Source: a virus. Taken from it: a stretch of 25,669 nucleotides of DNA. Position 1 is the first letter of the stretch, and every line of letters begins with the position of its first letter. A program made the translations under genes and the position numbers. Shown here in pieces: positions 7,839 to 15,058 of the stretch. Below the pieces are notes generated by a model. That model was not told the DNA's origin and made no database searches. It worked only from the letters and a program-made list of their open reading frames with translations. The stretch spans positions 1 to 25,669 of the IMG/VR virus record IMGVR_UViG_3300037322_000154; one strand, given 5' to 3'.

Positions 7839-8201
7839 TTAGCTAACTGCCATACCATTAGTGGACTCGCCAAAAGCAAGCCCGGCTCCAGTTGGGGTAA
7901 TAGTTACTGCATCTGCAAGTACTGTTACGACTACATCTAGTTCGGCTAAGTCAATAGAGGTCTTTACTCTTACAGCCATTGCGCTACCATCTACCCCGCC
8001 ACCAGTATCAACTGCATCAGCATCAGTGCCCGTGCCGCCAAAGTTCTTAGTCCCAAATGACTTAATGGTAGTACCGTCGAATAGAGTGAAAGAACTTCCA
8101 GTATTCCAGCTAGTACTATCCCCACAGGTGATAGTAACAGGATCTTGACTAAGCCCTGCGCCCCCACCATCTTGTGCTACGGGTAAAGTTGAGTAACCCA
8201 T
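7839..8201 (-). CDS. Small capsid decoration-like protein, 120 aa
   Basis: The ATG at 8201 overlaps the TAA of the upstream gene (TAATG). The protein is rich in Gly, Thr, Ser and Asp and almost free of charge clusters: SSFTLFDGTTIKSFGT, DTGGGVDGSAMAVRVKTSID, then VVVTVLADAVTITPTGAGLA and a terminal NGMAVS. The order of a strand with DGT, an A-rich helix ending in a KT-x-I motif, a V-V-V-x-V strand and a G-x-G...N end resembles a small module repeated in many phage surface proteins. Here it stands as a free protein downstream of the capsid gene. I infer a decoration or cement role. A soluble scaffold function is unlikely given composition. Confidence 0.72.
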   Translation of the reverse strand: MGYSTLPVAQDGGGAGLSQDPVTITCGDSTSWNTGSSFTLFDGTTIKSFGTKNFGGTGTDADAVDTGGGVDGSAMAVRVKTSIDLAELDVVVTVLADAVTITPTGAGLAFGESTNGMAVS

Positions 8202-8587
8202 TATAGCAACTGGCCTCTCTGGTTTACGAAGATTGCTTCGGTTGCAGATAGCGCAATGAACAAGGGCTTAGAGACACTGCCTTCATCGACGGGGGCATCG
8301 ACAACGAACTCTCCTGCATCTGCATCGCTCAAGAAGTAGCACTGACCAGGGGTTAGTGCAGTCAGGCCCTTGATCATGCCCATATGACAAACGGTAAGTT
8401 TATCAGCGCCATGAGTCTTCTGGACCCAACCGACTACTTCGGCGGTCTCAACTGCGTCAGCAAGAGCCTTTACATACTCTGCATCTCCGTTGACATAAAC
8501 AAAATCGAATTCGGCCAGACCATGGCCCGTCTGGACCACTGTTCTAGAGGCGCTCAGGCCTTCGGGCGAAAGATCTAATTGTGGCAT
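8201..8587 (-). CDS. Capsid decoration/head-fiber-like protein, 128 aa
   Basis: I start at the ATG at 8587, with GGAG 6 bases upstream; a TTG at 8599 is possible but would lie before that ribosome site. Sequence: MPQLDLSPEGLSASRTVVQ, then LAEFDFVYVN, VVGWVQKTHGADKLTVC, and the diagnostic end LTPGQCYFLSDADAGEFVVD, PLFIALSATEAIFVN. The LTPGQxYFLSD...G........PLFIALSAT pattern is common in phage decoration and head-fiber proteins encoded beside the major capsid gene. It binds the outer shell in that model. Expression is probably reduced relative to the capsid protein by the hairpin at 8598-8623. Confidence 0.78.
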   Translation of the reverse strand: MPQLDLSPEGLSASRTVVQTGHGLAEFDFVYVNGDAEYVKALADAVETAEVVGWVQKTHGADKLTVCHMGMIKGLTALTPGQCYFLSDADAGEFVVDAPVDEGSVSKPLFIALSATEAIFVNQRGQLL

Positions 8588-8597
8588 TTTCTTCTCC

Positions 8598-8623
8598 AAA
8601 AAGAAAAGGCCCCGAAGGGCCTT
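8598..8623 (-). terminator. Terminator/attenuator with C(UUCG)G tetraloop after the capsid gene
   Basis: On the minus strand, AAGGCCC-TTCG-GGGCCTT (8623-8606) forms a seven-pair stem with a C(UUCG)G tetraloop, followed by TTCTTTTT (8605-8598). It starts 15 bases past the stop of the major capsid gene and directly precedes the GGAG used by the decoration gene. Full termination would leave the decoration genes without a visible promoter, so partial read-through (attenuation) or protection of the capsid mRNA 3' end is likely. Confidence 0.85.
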
Positions 8624-8638
8624 CTAGGGTGGGGTTGG

Positions 8639-9934
8639 TTAGATCGCTACGTCTCTAACTAGAGGATCAATGCTGCCAGCGACATTGATGATTGACTGGG
8701 CGGGGAGCATGATCTGGTTGCTTCCGATGTGAACATTCTTAGCAACTACGAGGCCCATACCACGGTTCTTGGGGCGGATCGAATAACGCTCCTTGAGGCG
8801 GATATGCAAGATATCATTCTCAGGAGAAGTCCACTCCTTAACCCCAAGGCCTTCCTCTACAAGCATGAAGCCAAGCTCGTTAGAGTCAGCCATTAGAATT
8901 GTAGTGGTGTTGTCTACGGCGTTGTAAGGCACGAAAGGACTTACGACAATGCGCATTGGGATACCAAGGTAGCCGGGAAGCACAGGAGCAACATTTAGGT
9001 TCTGGCTGTAATCATCTGGACCACTTGGAAGAGGATTGCCATCACCATCATTACCTACGGCATAGGTTGAGTGGCCTCTGCGAGCCTGACCAGGAATACC
9101 CTGTCCACCCTGCATCGACTGGTAATCGTTCTTTGAAGGACTTCCTGTCCACTGACCACCGAACCAAGGACTATTAGTAGTCTGGGCAAAGTGGCGTAGG
9201 TAGGGGTCCTGGATGAAAGTCAACCAAGTCAAGGGGTGAACGAACATGACATCAGGAGTGAAACCGTTGTGCTGTAGGGTAACCCACATCTCAAAGATGT
9301 CTTCCATGGTGATAGTACCGTTCTGGGCACCAGTCATATCACGACCAGAAGTTGTGCCATGGGCAGAGTTCTGAGGTGAGTCATTGTCGTGGCTAGGTTC
9401 TGCAATCTTGTAGAGCATGTGGAAGACCTTCTCTTCCTTGTAGCGGGCCAAAGCCTTTGCAGCCTGAGACATGTAGGTATCAACAATGGGGAAGGTTAGG
9501 TACTTGATGGCTTCTTCAGTGAAAGAAACCTGTAGACCCTGCTTTCCGATGCTGCTGATTGCAGTCCCTGGGCCGTAGGCAACGCGGAAGGTTGGGTAAC
9601 TTTCCTCTTCGCCTACTTCATACTCGCCACTAGCAGCTCCCATTACAACAGGCATGTCTACCTGCATCCCCTGTACGAAGGGAAGAGTCTGTAGAAACTT
9701 GGTTACAACAAGCATGGGCTCAATAGCCTCTTGTACGCTCATGTTGATAACCTTGGGCAAGAATAGGGGGTAGTCGTTCATTGTGATGGCGTCTTTGAAG
9801 TCTAGCTTCTCACCATCAGCGAATACGCCATTGTTCTTGCATGCATATAAGAAGTCCTTGAACTTACGGCCAGCCTTGGCCTTATCGTCAGCTTCTCTGA
9901 AATCCTTAAAATTCCACTTCTTTCCGCTTGCCAT
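8639..9934 (-). CDS. Major capsid protein (HK97-type fold predicted), 431 aa
   Basis: Builds the icosahedral head shell. It has a strong AAGGAG 9 bases before ATG 9934. The N-terminal arm (residues 1-50) is charged and helical. Then come MSVQEAIEPMLVVTKFLQTLPF and VDMPVVMGAASGEYEVGEEE, followed by GKQGLQVSFTEEAIKYLT, the long spine-helix-like segment MSQAAKALARYKEEKVF, and a late LGIPMRIVVSPFVPY, TILMADSNELGF, RLKERYSIRPKNRG stretch. This order (N-arm, E-loop-like, T-E-E helix, spine helix, P-domain strands) is that of HK97-fold capsid proteins. Its place after portal and protease-scaffold genes agrees. The terminator right after it fits high-level expression. The N-terminal processing site is unknown. 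Confidence 0.85.
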   Translation of the reverse strand: MASGKKWNFKDFREADDKAKAGRKFKDFLYACKNNGVFADGEKLDFKDAITMNDYPLFLPKVINMSVQEAIEPMLVVTKFLQTLPFVQGMQVDMPVVMGAASGEYEVGEEESYPTFRVAYGPGTAISSIGKQGLQVSFTEEAIKYLTFPIVDTYMSQAAKALARYKEEKVFHMLYKIAEPSHDNDSPQNSAHGTTSGRDMTGAQNGTITMEDIFEMWVTLQHNGFTPDVMFVHPLTWLTFIQDPYLRHFAQTTNSPWFGGQWTGSPSKNDYQSMQGGQGIPGQARRGHSTYAVGNDGDGNPLPSGPDDYSQNLNVAPVLPGYLGIPMRIVVSPFVPYNAVDNTTTILMADSNELGFMLVEEGLGVKEWTSPENDILHIRLKERYSIRPKNRGMGLVVAKNVHIGSNQIMLPAQSIINVAGSIDPLVRDVAI

Positions 9935-9947
9935 TATTGTAAGCTCC

Positions 9948-11102
9948 TTATCTCATTAGGGGAGAAATCTGGATCTCACCAAGAGTAGTTCCAGAAATGT
10001 ATGTGTTATAGTTCAGGCCTTCAGTTGCTGAGCCGGGCATGCGATCAAGGGGGAGGAAGCCTGGGACGTTGGCGGGCCAGCGACTAGAGACCTTATTTAG
10101 GAAGGCCTTCACTGGCTGAGAAGCCAGACTATCACGGCGAATTACCTGGCCAACAATGGCTTCTGTCACTGCTAGAGCATTTAGGGCGCCGTTGACAGTA
10201 ATGTTATCAGCATCGGCATCATCAACAGTGGTTAGAGCCCAAGCTAGAGTCGTGCCATTTGCAGGGACGATATCAGAGTCGGCATTGTAAGTGACCTTTG
10301 ACCCGAGAGGGAAAGAGGTCATGGCAGCACCAATGGCTACAGCCTGTCCTGTGAAAAGGATTGAGCTTCTGTTGGGGACAACTGGATACATGAAGGTCTG
10401 AGCAGCTACTAGAACGGTAAAGTTCTGTAGTCCTAGCTCCCAGCTTTCCTGGCGGTTCTGAGTGGCATCTAGTGACCGACGAGCGTCAGCGCCAGTTGCG
10501 GCAGCACGGAACTCATCAGCATCACGAGACATGGCATCAGAAGAGGTGCGGAAGGCGGCAGCAGTCTGAAAGCCAATGTGGTTGCCCACGTCATGAGCTA
10601 GAGTAACAGTATTGCCATTTCCGATCACAATGGCAGTAGAGGTGTTAGCAACTGCTGCGTTGTACTGGGCTAGGTAGACTCCCTGTAGCTGAATGAATGA
10701 ATGGACAACTGGCTCACCCAAGCGAGCTAGCTGGCCACGAGAGTTTACTACAGCATTGTCTACGTCCACCTGAGTATATCGGGTTAAGGTGGATAGGGCT
10801 CCGTTGGCAGCAGAAGCGTTAATATTACCACCACCGGCAGCAACGGCTAGCATTGCATTCTGGAGGACTCTTGCCTGGATCCGAAGACCAGCAGGAACTA
10901 GAAAGCCCATCTGGTCTAGGGCAACTACCTTGCCAGTCTGAATAACCTGATACTCATCAAAGCGCTCCTGCTCCATGCCTAGTGGCAAGTAAGGGGCGAT
11001 TGTAGTATTTAGGAAAGGGCGCTCAGACTCACTAAAACGTGGGTTGGGGGGTGCTACACCTAGGCCTTTGGCGTAACGTCTTGCTGATGGGTTGTAACTC
11101 AT
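9948..11102 (-). CDS. Capsid-associated structural protein between protease-scaffold and MCP, 384 aa
   Basis: AAGGAG lies 8 bases before the ATG at 11102, so it should be well translated. Composition is Ala/Thr/Val/Asn-rich with almost no long charged helices, as in surface proteins. The N-terminus contains FDEYQVIQTGKVVALDQMGF then LVPAGLRIQAR, a pattern of head surface proteins (VV..D..G.LVPAG). The C-terminus has LDRMPGSATEGLNYNTYISG and a closing GEIQISPLMR strand. The PGSAT-G-L motif is, to my knowledge, a recurrent end of uncharacterised phage capsid decoration proteins. The stop overlaps the region of the capsid gene's ribosome site. The exact position in the head is unknown. Confidence 0.7.
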   Translation of the reverse strand: MSYNPSARRYAKGLGVAPPNPRFSESERPFLNTTIAPYLPLGMEQERFDEYQVIQTGKVVALDQMGFLVPAGLRIQARVLQNAMLAVAAGGGNINASAANGALSTLTRYTQVDVDNAVVNSRGQLARLGEPVVHSFIQLQGVYLAQYNAAVANTSTAIVIGNGNTVTLAHDVGNHIGFQTAAAFRTSSDAMSRDADEFRAAATGADARRSLDATQNRQESWELGLQNFTVLVAAQTFMYPVVPNRSSILFTGQAVAIGAAMTSFPLGSKVTYNADSDIVPANGTTLAWALTTVDDADADNITVNGALNALAVTEAIVGQVIRRDSLASQPVKAFLNKVSSRWPANVPGFLPLDRMPGSATEGLNYNTYISGTTLGEIQISPLMR

Positions 11103-11114
11103 TCCTGGGTCTCC

Positions 11115-11999
11115 TTAAAATTTGACCGAGTCAGGAATGAAGCCCTGGCTCTTTTGTTCGTTTAGGAATTGCTTTGCAGCAGACTCGCCCTGCGAGTATC
11201 TAACATCTAAGAATCTCTCATAGATGTTGGTATATTTTGAAATATCTACAGACTCATCACTGTCTCTTTCTGAAGGAGGGGTCTCTCTGGTCACCTGGAC
11301 TCCACTAGTTCCTAGACTAGGAGTGGGTAGATCAGAAATCTCCTTAATCGAGTCTTCAATGGAGCTTAGTGAGCGGTCCTGGTACTTGGCGGTTTCGGCC
11401 TTACGGTCCTGAAACTTTAGCCCTCTAGAAGCCTTGGAGTCCAACAGCTTCTCTACGAGGTTGTCTCGCAGCTTCTTGGTCATGGCCTCATTCAAAGAGA
11501 CCTGTGAACGATAGTCCTTCTGGACATCATCCATTCTCTTCTTCAGGAGGCTCTTCTCAAGCTCTAGTTCCTCAACTCTCTCAGTACTATCTCGTAGCTT
11601 CTCTGTAAGCTCAGCAACAGTCTTGCTCAGGTCCACCTCTGGGGCTTCCTCTGAAGGGCTATTGTCCTTCTCCCCTTGCTCATTAGACTCAGGAACCTCA
11701 GCTTCTACTGGGGCAGAAGAATCTTCTTCCTTAGGGGTTAGCTGAGTAACCTTGGAACCTAGTGACTCTAAAAGAGCGCCCTTAAGGTCGCAATCTTCGC
11801 AAGATTCTAGGAGAGCCTTCACTGCGTCAGCTTCGACCATATCAGTAACCTTTAGGGTCCGATCTGGGCCAACAAAGTCAGCTTCCTCTAGCTTGGCCAG
11901 GTCTTCATCAGAAGTCTTTACATAACCTTCTGGAAGGAACTCTGCCATCTTCTTTTCTAAAGCAGCAGCGTCTTTCAAAAGACGTGATAATTTATTCAT
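11115..11999 (-). CDS. Putative nested scaffold protein from an internal start, 294 aa
   Basis: Within the protease-scaffold gene, an in-frame ATG at 11999 (residue 323: MNKLSRLLKDAAALEKKMAE) follows GAGGA (12011-12007) with a 7-base gap, as good as the sites of true starts here. It lies exactly at the junction between a low-complexity linker (ETNTKGKPEESK) and the helical scaffold. Phage lambda C/Nu3 makes scaffold this way, so a free scaffold without the protease is plausible. It would share its stop and all residues with the longer protein. No transcript evidence is available, so this is inference. Confidence 0.6.
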   Translation of the reverse strand: MNKLSRLLKDAAALEKKMAEFLPEGYVKTSDEDLAKLEEADFVGPDRTLKVTDMVEADAVKALLESCEDCDLKGALLESLGSKVTQLTPKEEDSSAPVEAEVPESNEQGEKDNSPSEEAPEVDLSKTVAELTEKLRDSTERVEELELEKSLLKKRMDDVQKDYRSQVSLNEAMTKKLRDNLVEKLLDSKASRGLKFQDRKAETAKYQDRSLSSIEDSIKEISDLPTPSLGTSGVQVTRETPPSERDSDESVDISKYTNIYERFLDVRYSQGESAAKQFLNEQKSQGFIPDSVKF

Positions 12000-12965
12000 C
12001 TTTGATTCCTCGGGTTTCCCCTTTGTATTAGTTTCAATTACACTAGTTTGTTTTTCAGGATTTGTTTCATTGTAGAAATCTTTAAAACTTGTTGGGAACT
12101 TGCAAGTTTTACTATCTGAAAACCTTACAGAAGAGTCTTCCTCTAGTGCTACAAAATCAATTATATCAATGCTTGGTCTTTTTAGTACAGAACTTTTAGC
12201 GACTGAATCAGAAAAGCTTAAGTTCTCTCCAATCTCCATGATTGTGGCATTTCTAGCTGCTGGAGTGTTAACTGGTGAGACTTCGTCATAGTTGAACCCG
12301 AATGGTACTGCTAGACATTTTAGGCCATCGTAATATTGGCCTCTTTCGTGCTCACACTCATCTTTCCGCCAGTCAGTAATCATGTCCTCCCTGGCACACT
12401 GTGAGCAGTAAGCTCCTTTTGGAGTGAATGCAGTAGAGACAGTTAAATAGCGCTTGTCGATTATCTTCTGGACTGCATCGGCATCAGAAACATCCCACAA
12501 TCCATCAATGCGTCCTACGCCCTCAAAATTCTCAATAGCAGCATCTGCTTCTTGGAATATGGCTACTGTTTTTAGTCTAGCTAAAGTTGTTGAGCGAGGG
12601 TTGTGAAAAACAGCCATTGCTTGTGCCAGTTTTGGGAACTTGCTAATAGCGTCTACAGACGTGTCTACATATCTTGCGTCTTTTACTCTTCCGATTGGGT
12701 CTACCAGATCTTTGTGATGGACTTGAATGGGCCGCTCATAAGGAATGGTCCAGGATCTAGTACCGTTGTACATCTCATCTGGAAGATAGATCGCTGCATT
12801 CCCAGTTACGGCTCCCGCGAATGTCATCTTTACAATGGCTGCGATTTTGGAAACCTTTTTATCTGATGTCGTAGAAGACCTTTCTAGGGGGATATTATGT
12901 TCTCCTCCTACAATGAAGTCCTCTAGTGGGATATTTTGCTTCCATCCACTTGTGGTTTTACTCAT
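11115..12965 (-). CDS. Capsid maturation protease fused to scaffold, 616 aa
   Basis: Two parts are visible. Residues about 40-245 are protease-like: GAVTGNAAIYLPDEM, YERPIQVHHKDLVDPIGRV (candidate catalytic His83/84), RYLTVSTAF (candidate Ser177), then DEVSPVNTPAA, matching prohead proteases related to the HK97/herpes assemblin group. Between them is a likely zinc site, C187-x2-C190 and C204-x-H206 in ECEHERG, known in some phage proteases. Residues 323-616 are scaffold-like: acidic, Glu/Lys/Ser-rich, with a coiled-coil (VAELTEKLRDSTERVEELEL) and a C-terminal SKYTNIYERFLDVRYSQG segment. GGAG lies 5 bases before ATG 12965. It removes scaffold and capsid arms after assembly; the catalytic residues are inference. 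Confidence 0.8.
   Translation of the reverse strand: MSKTTSGWKQNIPLEDFIVGGEHNIPLERSSTTSDKKVSKIAAIVKMTFAGAVTGNAAIYLPDEMYNGTRSWTIPYERPIQVHHKDLVDPIGRVKDARYVDTSVDAISKFPKLAQAMAVFHNPRSTTLARLKTVAIFQEADAAIENFEGVGRIDGLWDVSDADAVQKIIDKRYLTVSTAFTPKGAYCSQCAREDMITDWRKDECEHERGQYYDGLKCLAVPFGFNYDEVSPVNTPAARNATIMEIGENLSFSDSVAKSSVLKRPSIDIIDFVALEEDSSVRFSDSKTCKFPTSFKDFYNETNPEKQTSVIETNTKGKPEESKMNKLSRLLKDAAALEKKMAEFLPEGYVKTSDEDLAKLEEADFVGPDRTLKVTDMVEADAVKALLESCEDCDLKGALLESLGSKVTQLTPKEEDSSAPVEAEVPESNEQGEKDNSPSEEAPEVDLSKTVAELTEKLRDSTERVEELELEKSLLKKRMDDVQKDYRSQVSLNEAMTKKLRDNLVEKLLDSKASRGLKFQDRKAETAKYQDRSLSSIEDSIKEISDLPTPSLGTSGVQVTRETPPSERDSDESVDISKYTNIYERFLDVRYSQGESAAKQFLNEQKSQGFIPDSVKF
12007..12011 (-). promoter_or_regulatory. 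Internal Shine-Dalgarno site for nested scaffold
   Basis: GAGGA on the minus strand, 7 bases before the in-frame ATG at 11999 and inside the coding region of the protease-scaffold fusion. It codes for part of the linker between the two domains, and it decides the call for the nested scaffold product. Confidence 0.6.
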
Positions 12966-12967
12966 CT

Positions 12968-15058
12968 TTACTCCGTAAATGGATTTATTTCACATCTGCA
13001 ATTGGAATGGAAAGGGGGCAACTGGTCATCTTCAATAGATAAAAGGTCAATAACCAAACCATTGAATTTTGAATAGTGCTGACCATTAGGGTCAGAGCTG
13101 ATTACTCCCTTCTTTATCCCAATTGCCTTCATTACTCTTACTCTGGAAGTGTTGTATGCAAAAGCAGATACCGAATTCATGATAGAGGATATTCTGTATT
13201 CCATTACGTCTAAGGTATCTCTTATTGGTCTTCCCAGTGAGATTTTAGACATTGATCTTGCAGATCCTTCTGATATCAATCTTCTTACGTCTTCTCTTGC
13301 TTTGGCCTTTGCTAGCTTCTCTCCATTCTTTATTGCATCAGAAGTTGCTTTGTTGAATTCAAAGCCTCTTAGAGCTTCTATAGAGGCATCTTCAACTACT
13401 GAGTTAATGTGGTTTAGTATCTTTGATTCTACTGAAAGGAATAGCTGTCTCACAAAGGATAGCTCTATGTTGTTTGGGTTATATCTGCTTAGATCATGGG
13501 AGAGGGCTTGGAAAGCTTCTCTTGCTGTAACTCTATCCTTCTCTTGTGAGGACCGGGCTTTTGTGGGGCCTAAGAGAGTGCCATGCTGGTTACTTGGCTG
13601 TTGGCGCGCGCGAGCAGATCCTCCTGAGCCTATTGGGGATGAAGCATCTGGCGCTGCTGCTCTGATGCTCGCAGACTTCTCTGCGGCCCTTGCGGTAATG
13701 AGGGCGGGGTTCTCTTTGATATCCTCATTCTGATCATCTCTTAGGGCCTGATATCCAGATGCATTGCGAGCTTCAGTTAAGGTCATCATTCCGGCTTCAT
13801 AAAGTAGGGAGAAGTGATTCTGCACAGTAATCTGAGTAGTTGTATCCACCTCTTTGAAGGAGAACTTGACATTGTGTTCCTCTACTAAAGGGTTGAAGCC
13901 GAATTTGCCTTCCAGTAGAAGCTCTCTAATCATGTAGAAATTAAGTCTGTCAGCAACTATGTTCTGGTAGAACTTTACATTACCAATGCCTAGCCTGGAG
14001 AGAGAATCGGAGGTTGAGCGGTTTGCCATTTCTCCATCACCAAAGTCTAGGGATGACATTCCTGTGCCAGTGACTACCCTCTTCTTGAAGTGGTCTAGGT
14101 ATGGCTCGACTCTTAATGCTTGGCTCTCAGAGCCTAGTACTTCTATGTCGTGTCTATAGGGGACAACTACCATTCCACTTGATGGCATTCTGTCCACTCG
14201 GAACTTCACATAGTCAATCTCAGTTGAGCCATCTTCGTACTTCTGGACTGGCTCCTTTTCTGTGCCAACCTTGTACACAAATAGGGGATGTATGTGCTGA
14301 TAAACTAAGTTTTCTACACTCTCTTCAATGCGACGTAGGGCTTCAATATCCTCTAGTGCTGGATGCCAAGGAGGAGTGGGTGCAAGGAAGTGAGGCCGCT
14401 TATTGATCGTGATATAGATCACGTCCTCAGCCTTAAAGATCTTCTCTCTGCCATCTGGCATAGAATGCTTGAAGTGGGTAATTCTATTACCCCCACCCAC
14501 CTTTACCTTCATTGTGTTGATAGAGATCACAAAGTATGCAGCAACAGGCTCTAGGTATTTCCCGTCGCCTACCTTCCGGGTGTTTCCACCTGAGTTTTTA
14601 GCATTTCTGGATTTCACTATACAAACAGCATGGTACTTAAAGAGTTCAGACATTATCTCTTCTATAAAGTTGCTAAAGGTCTGATCCTGGGCAACCTCTA
14701 GTTGCTGCAACCGTTCTTTAACGTACTTTATAGTGTCTACGTTTTCGCCAACGAAACTAAACCCTTCTTTGATAGCAAGAGCTTGCTTCTTCAGTAGAGC
14801 TTGGAAGACATAGGTTTCCGTGTCCTCTGCTGCACTTATATCCAAGAGAGGGTATTCAAAGTCTACGAATCCGGCATCATCCTTCCCCCTGGTAGATGAA
14901 GGCCTTACATAGGTCTTGGAAGTTCTCTTCTCAGAGCCTAGCTGGGACTGGATTAACACCACATGGCTCTTTTTCTTATCTTCTGAGTCTCTAACCTTGT
15001 TTTCAAGGAAGGATTCAGAAAAGGCGATGTCCTCTATGCTTATGTCCTTATTGGTCAT
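12968..15058 (-). CDS. Portal protein with C-terminal Mu gpF-like (MuF) domain, 696 aa
   Basis: Residues 1-480 are portal-like: VFQALLKKQALAIKEGFSF, EVAQDQTFSNFIEEIMSEL, EPVAAYFVISINTMKVKV, EDIEALRRIEESVENLV, VVVPYRHDIEVLG and VEPYLDHFKKRVVTGTGM, then a MIRELLLEG and YEAGMMTLTEARNASGY stretch. This is the dodecameric ring at the head vertex through which DNA enters. After a Ser/Gly/Arg linker (ASSPIGSGGSARARQQPS), the C-terminus reads AYNTSRVRVMKAIGIKKG, LVIDLLSIEDDQL, then PPFHSNCRCEINP: the hallmark of the MuF/SPP1 gp7-like minor head protein domain, with H684, C687 and C689. Fusion of portal and MuF is less common than separate genes. ATGA overlap with the upstream gene. Confidence 0.85.
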   Translation of the reverse strand: MTNKDISIEDIAFSESFLENKVRDSEDKKKSHVVLIQSQLGSEKRTSKTYVRPSSTRGKDDAGFVDFEYPLLDISAAEDTETYVFQALLKKQALAIKEGFSFVGENVDTIKYVKERLQQLEVAQDQTFSNFIEEIMSELFKYHAVCIVKSRNAKNSGGNTRKVGDGKYLEPVAAYFVISINTMKVKVGGGNRITHFKHSMPDGREKIFKAEDVIYITINKRPHFLAPTPPWHPALEDIEALRRIEESVENLVYQHIHPLFVYKVGTEKEPVQKYEDGSTEIDYVKFRVDRMPSSGMVVVPYRHDIEVLGSESQALRVEPYLDHFKKRVVTGTGMSSLDFGDGEMANRSTSDSLSRLGIGNVKFYQNIVADRLNFYMIRELLLEGKFGFNPLVEEHNVKFSFKEVDTTTQITVQNHFSLLYEAGMMTLTEARNASGYQALRDDQNEDIKENPALITARAAEKSASIRAAAPDASSPIGSGGSARARQQPSNQHGTLLGPTKARSSQEKDRVTAREAFQALSHDLSRYNPNNIELSFVRQLFLSVESKILNHINSVVEDASIEALRGFEFNKATSDAIKNGEKLAKAKAREDVRRLISEGSARSMSKISLGRPIRDTLDVMEYRISSIMNSVSAFAYNTSRVRVMKAIGIKKGVISSDPNGQHYSKFNGLVIDLLSIEDDQLPPFHSNCRCEINPFTE

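Noticed and set aside
8588-8599. TTG start at 8599 for the decoration gene
   Set aside because: It sits in the terminator's T-run, before the GGAG that fits the ATG at 8587.
13149-13733. A 194-codon plus-strand open frame opposite the portal
   Set aside because: It is antisense to a well-supported portal-MuF gene, has no ribosome site, and its hydrophobic, Ser-rich translation is what opposite-strand frames give here.
14409-14424. A short perfect inverted repeat (CGTGAT-ATAG-ATCACG)
   Set aside because: It lies in the middle of the portal coding sequence with no T-run or promoter, so it is probably a chance palindrome.
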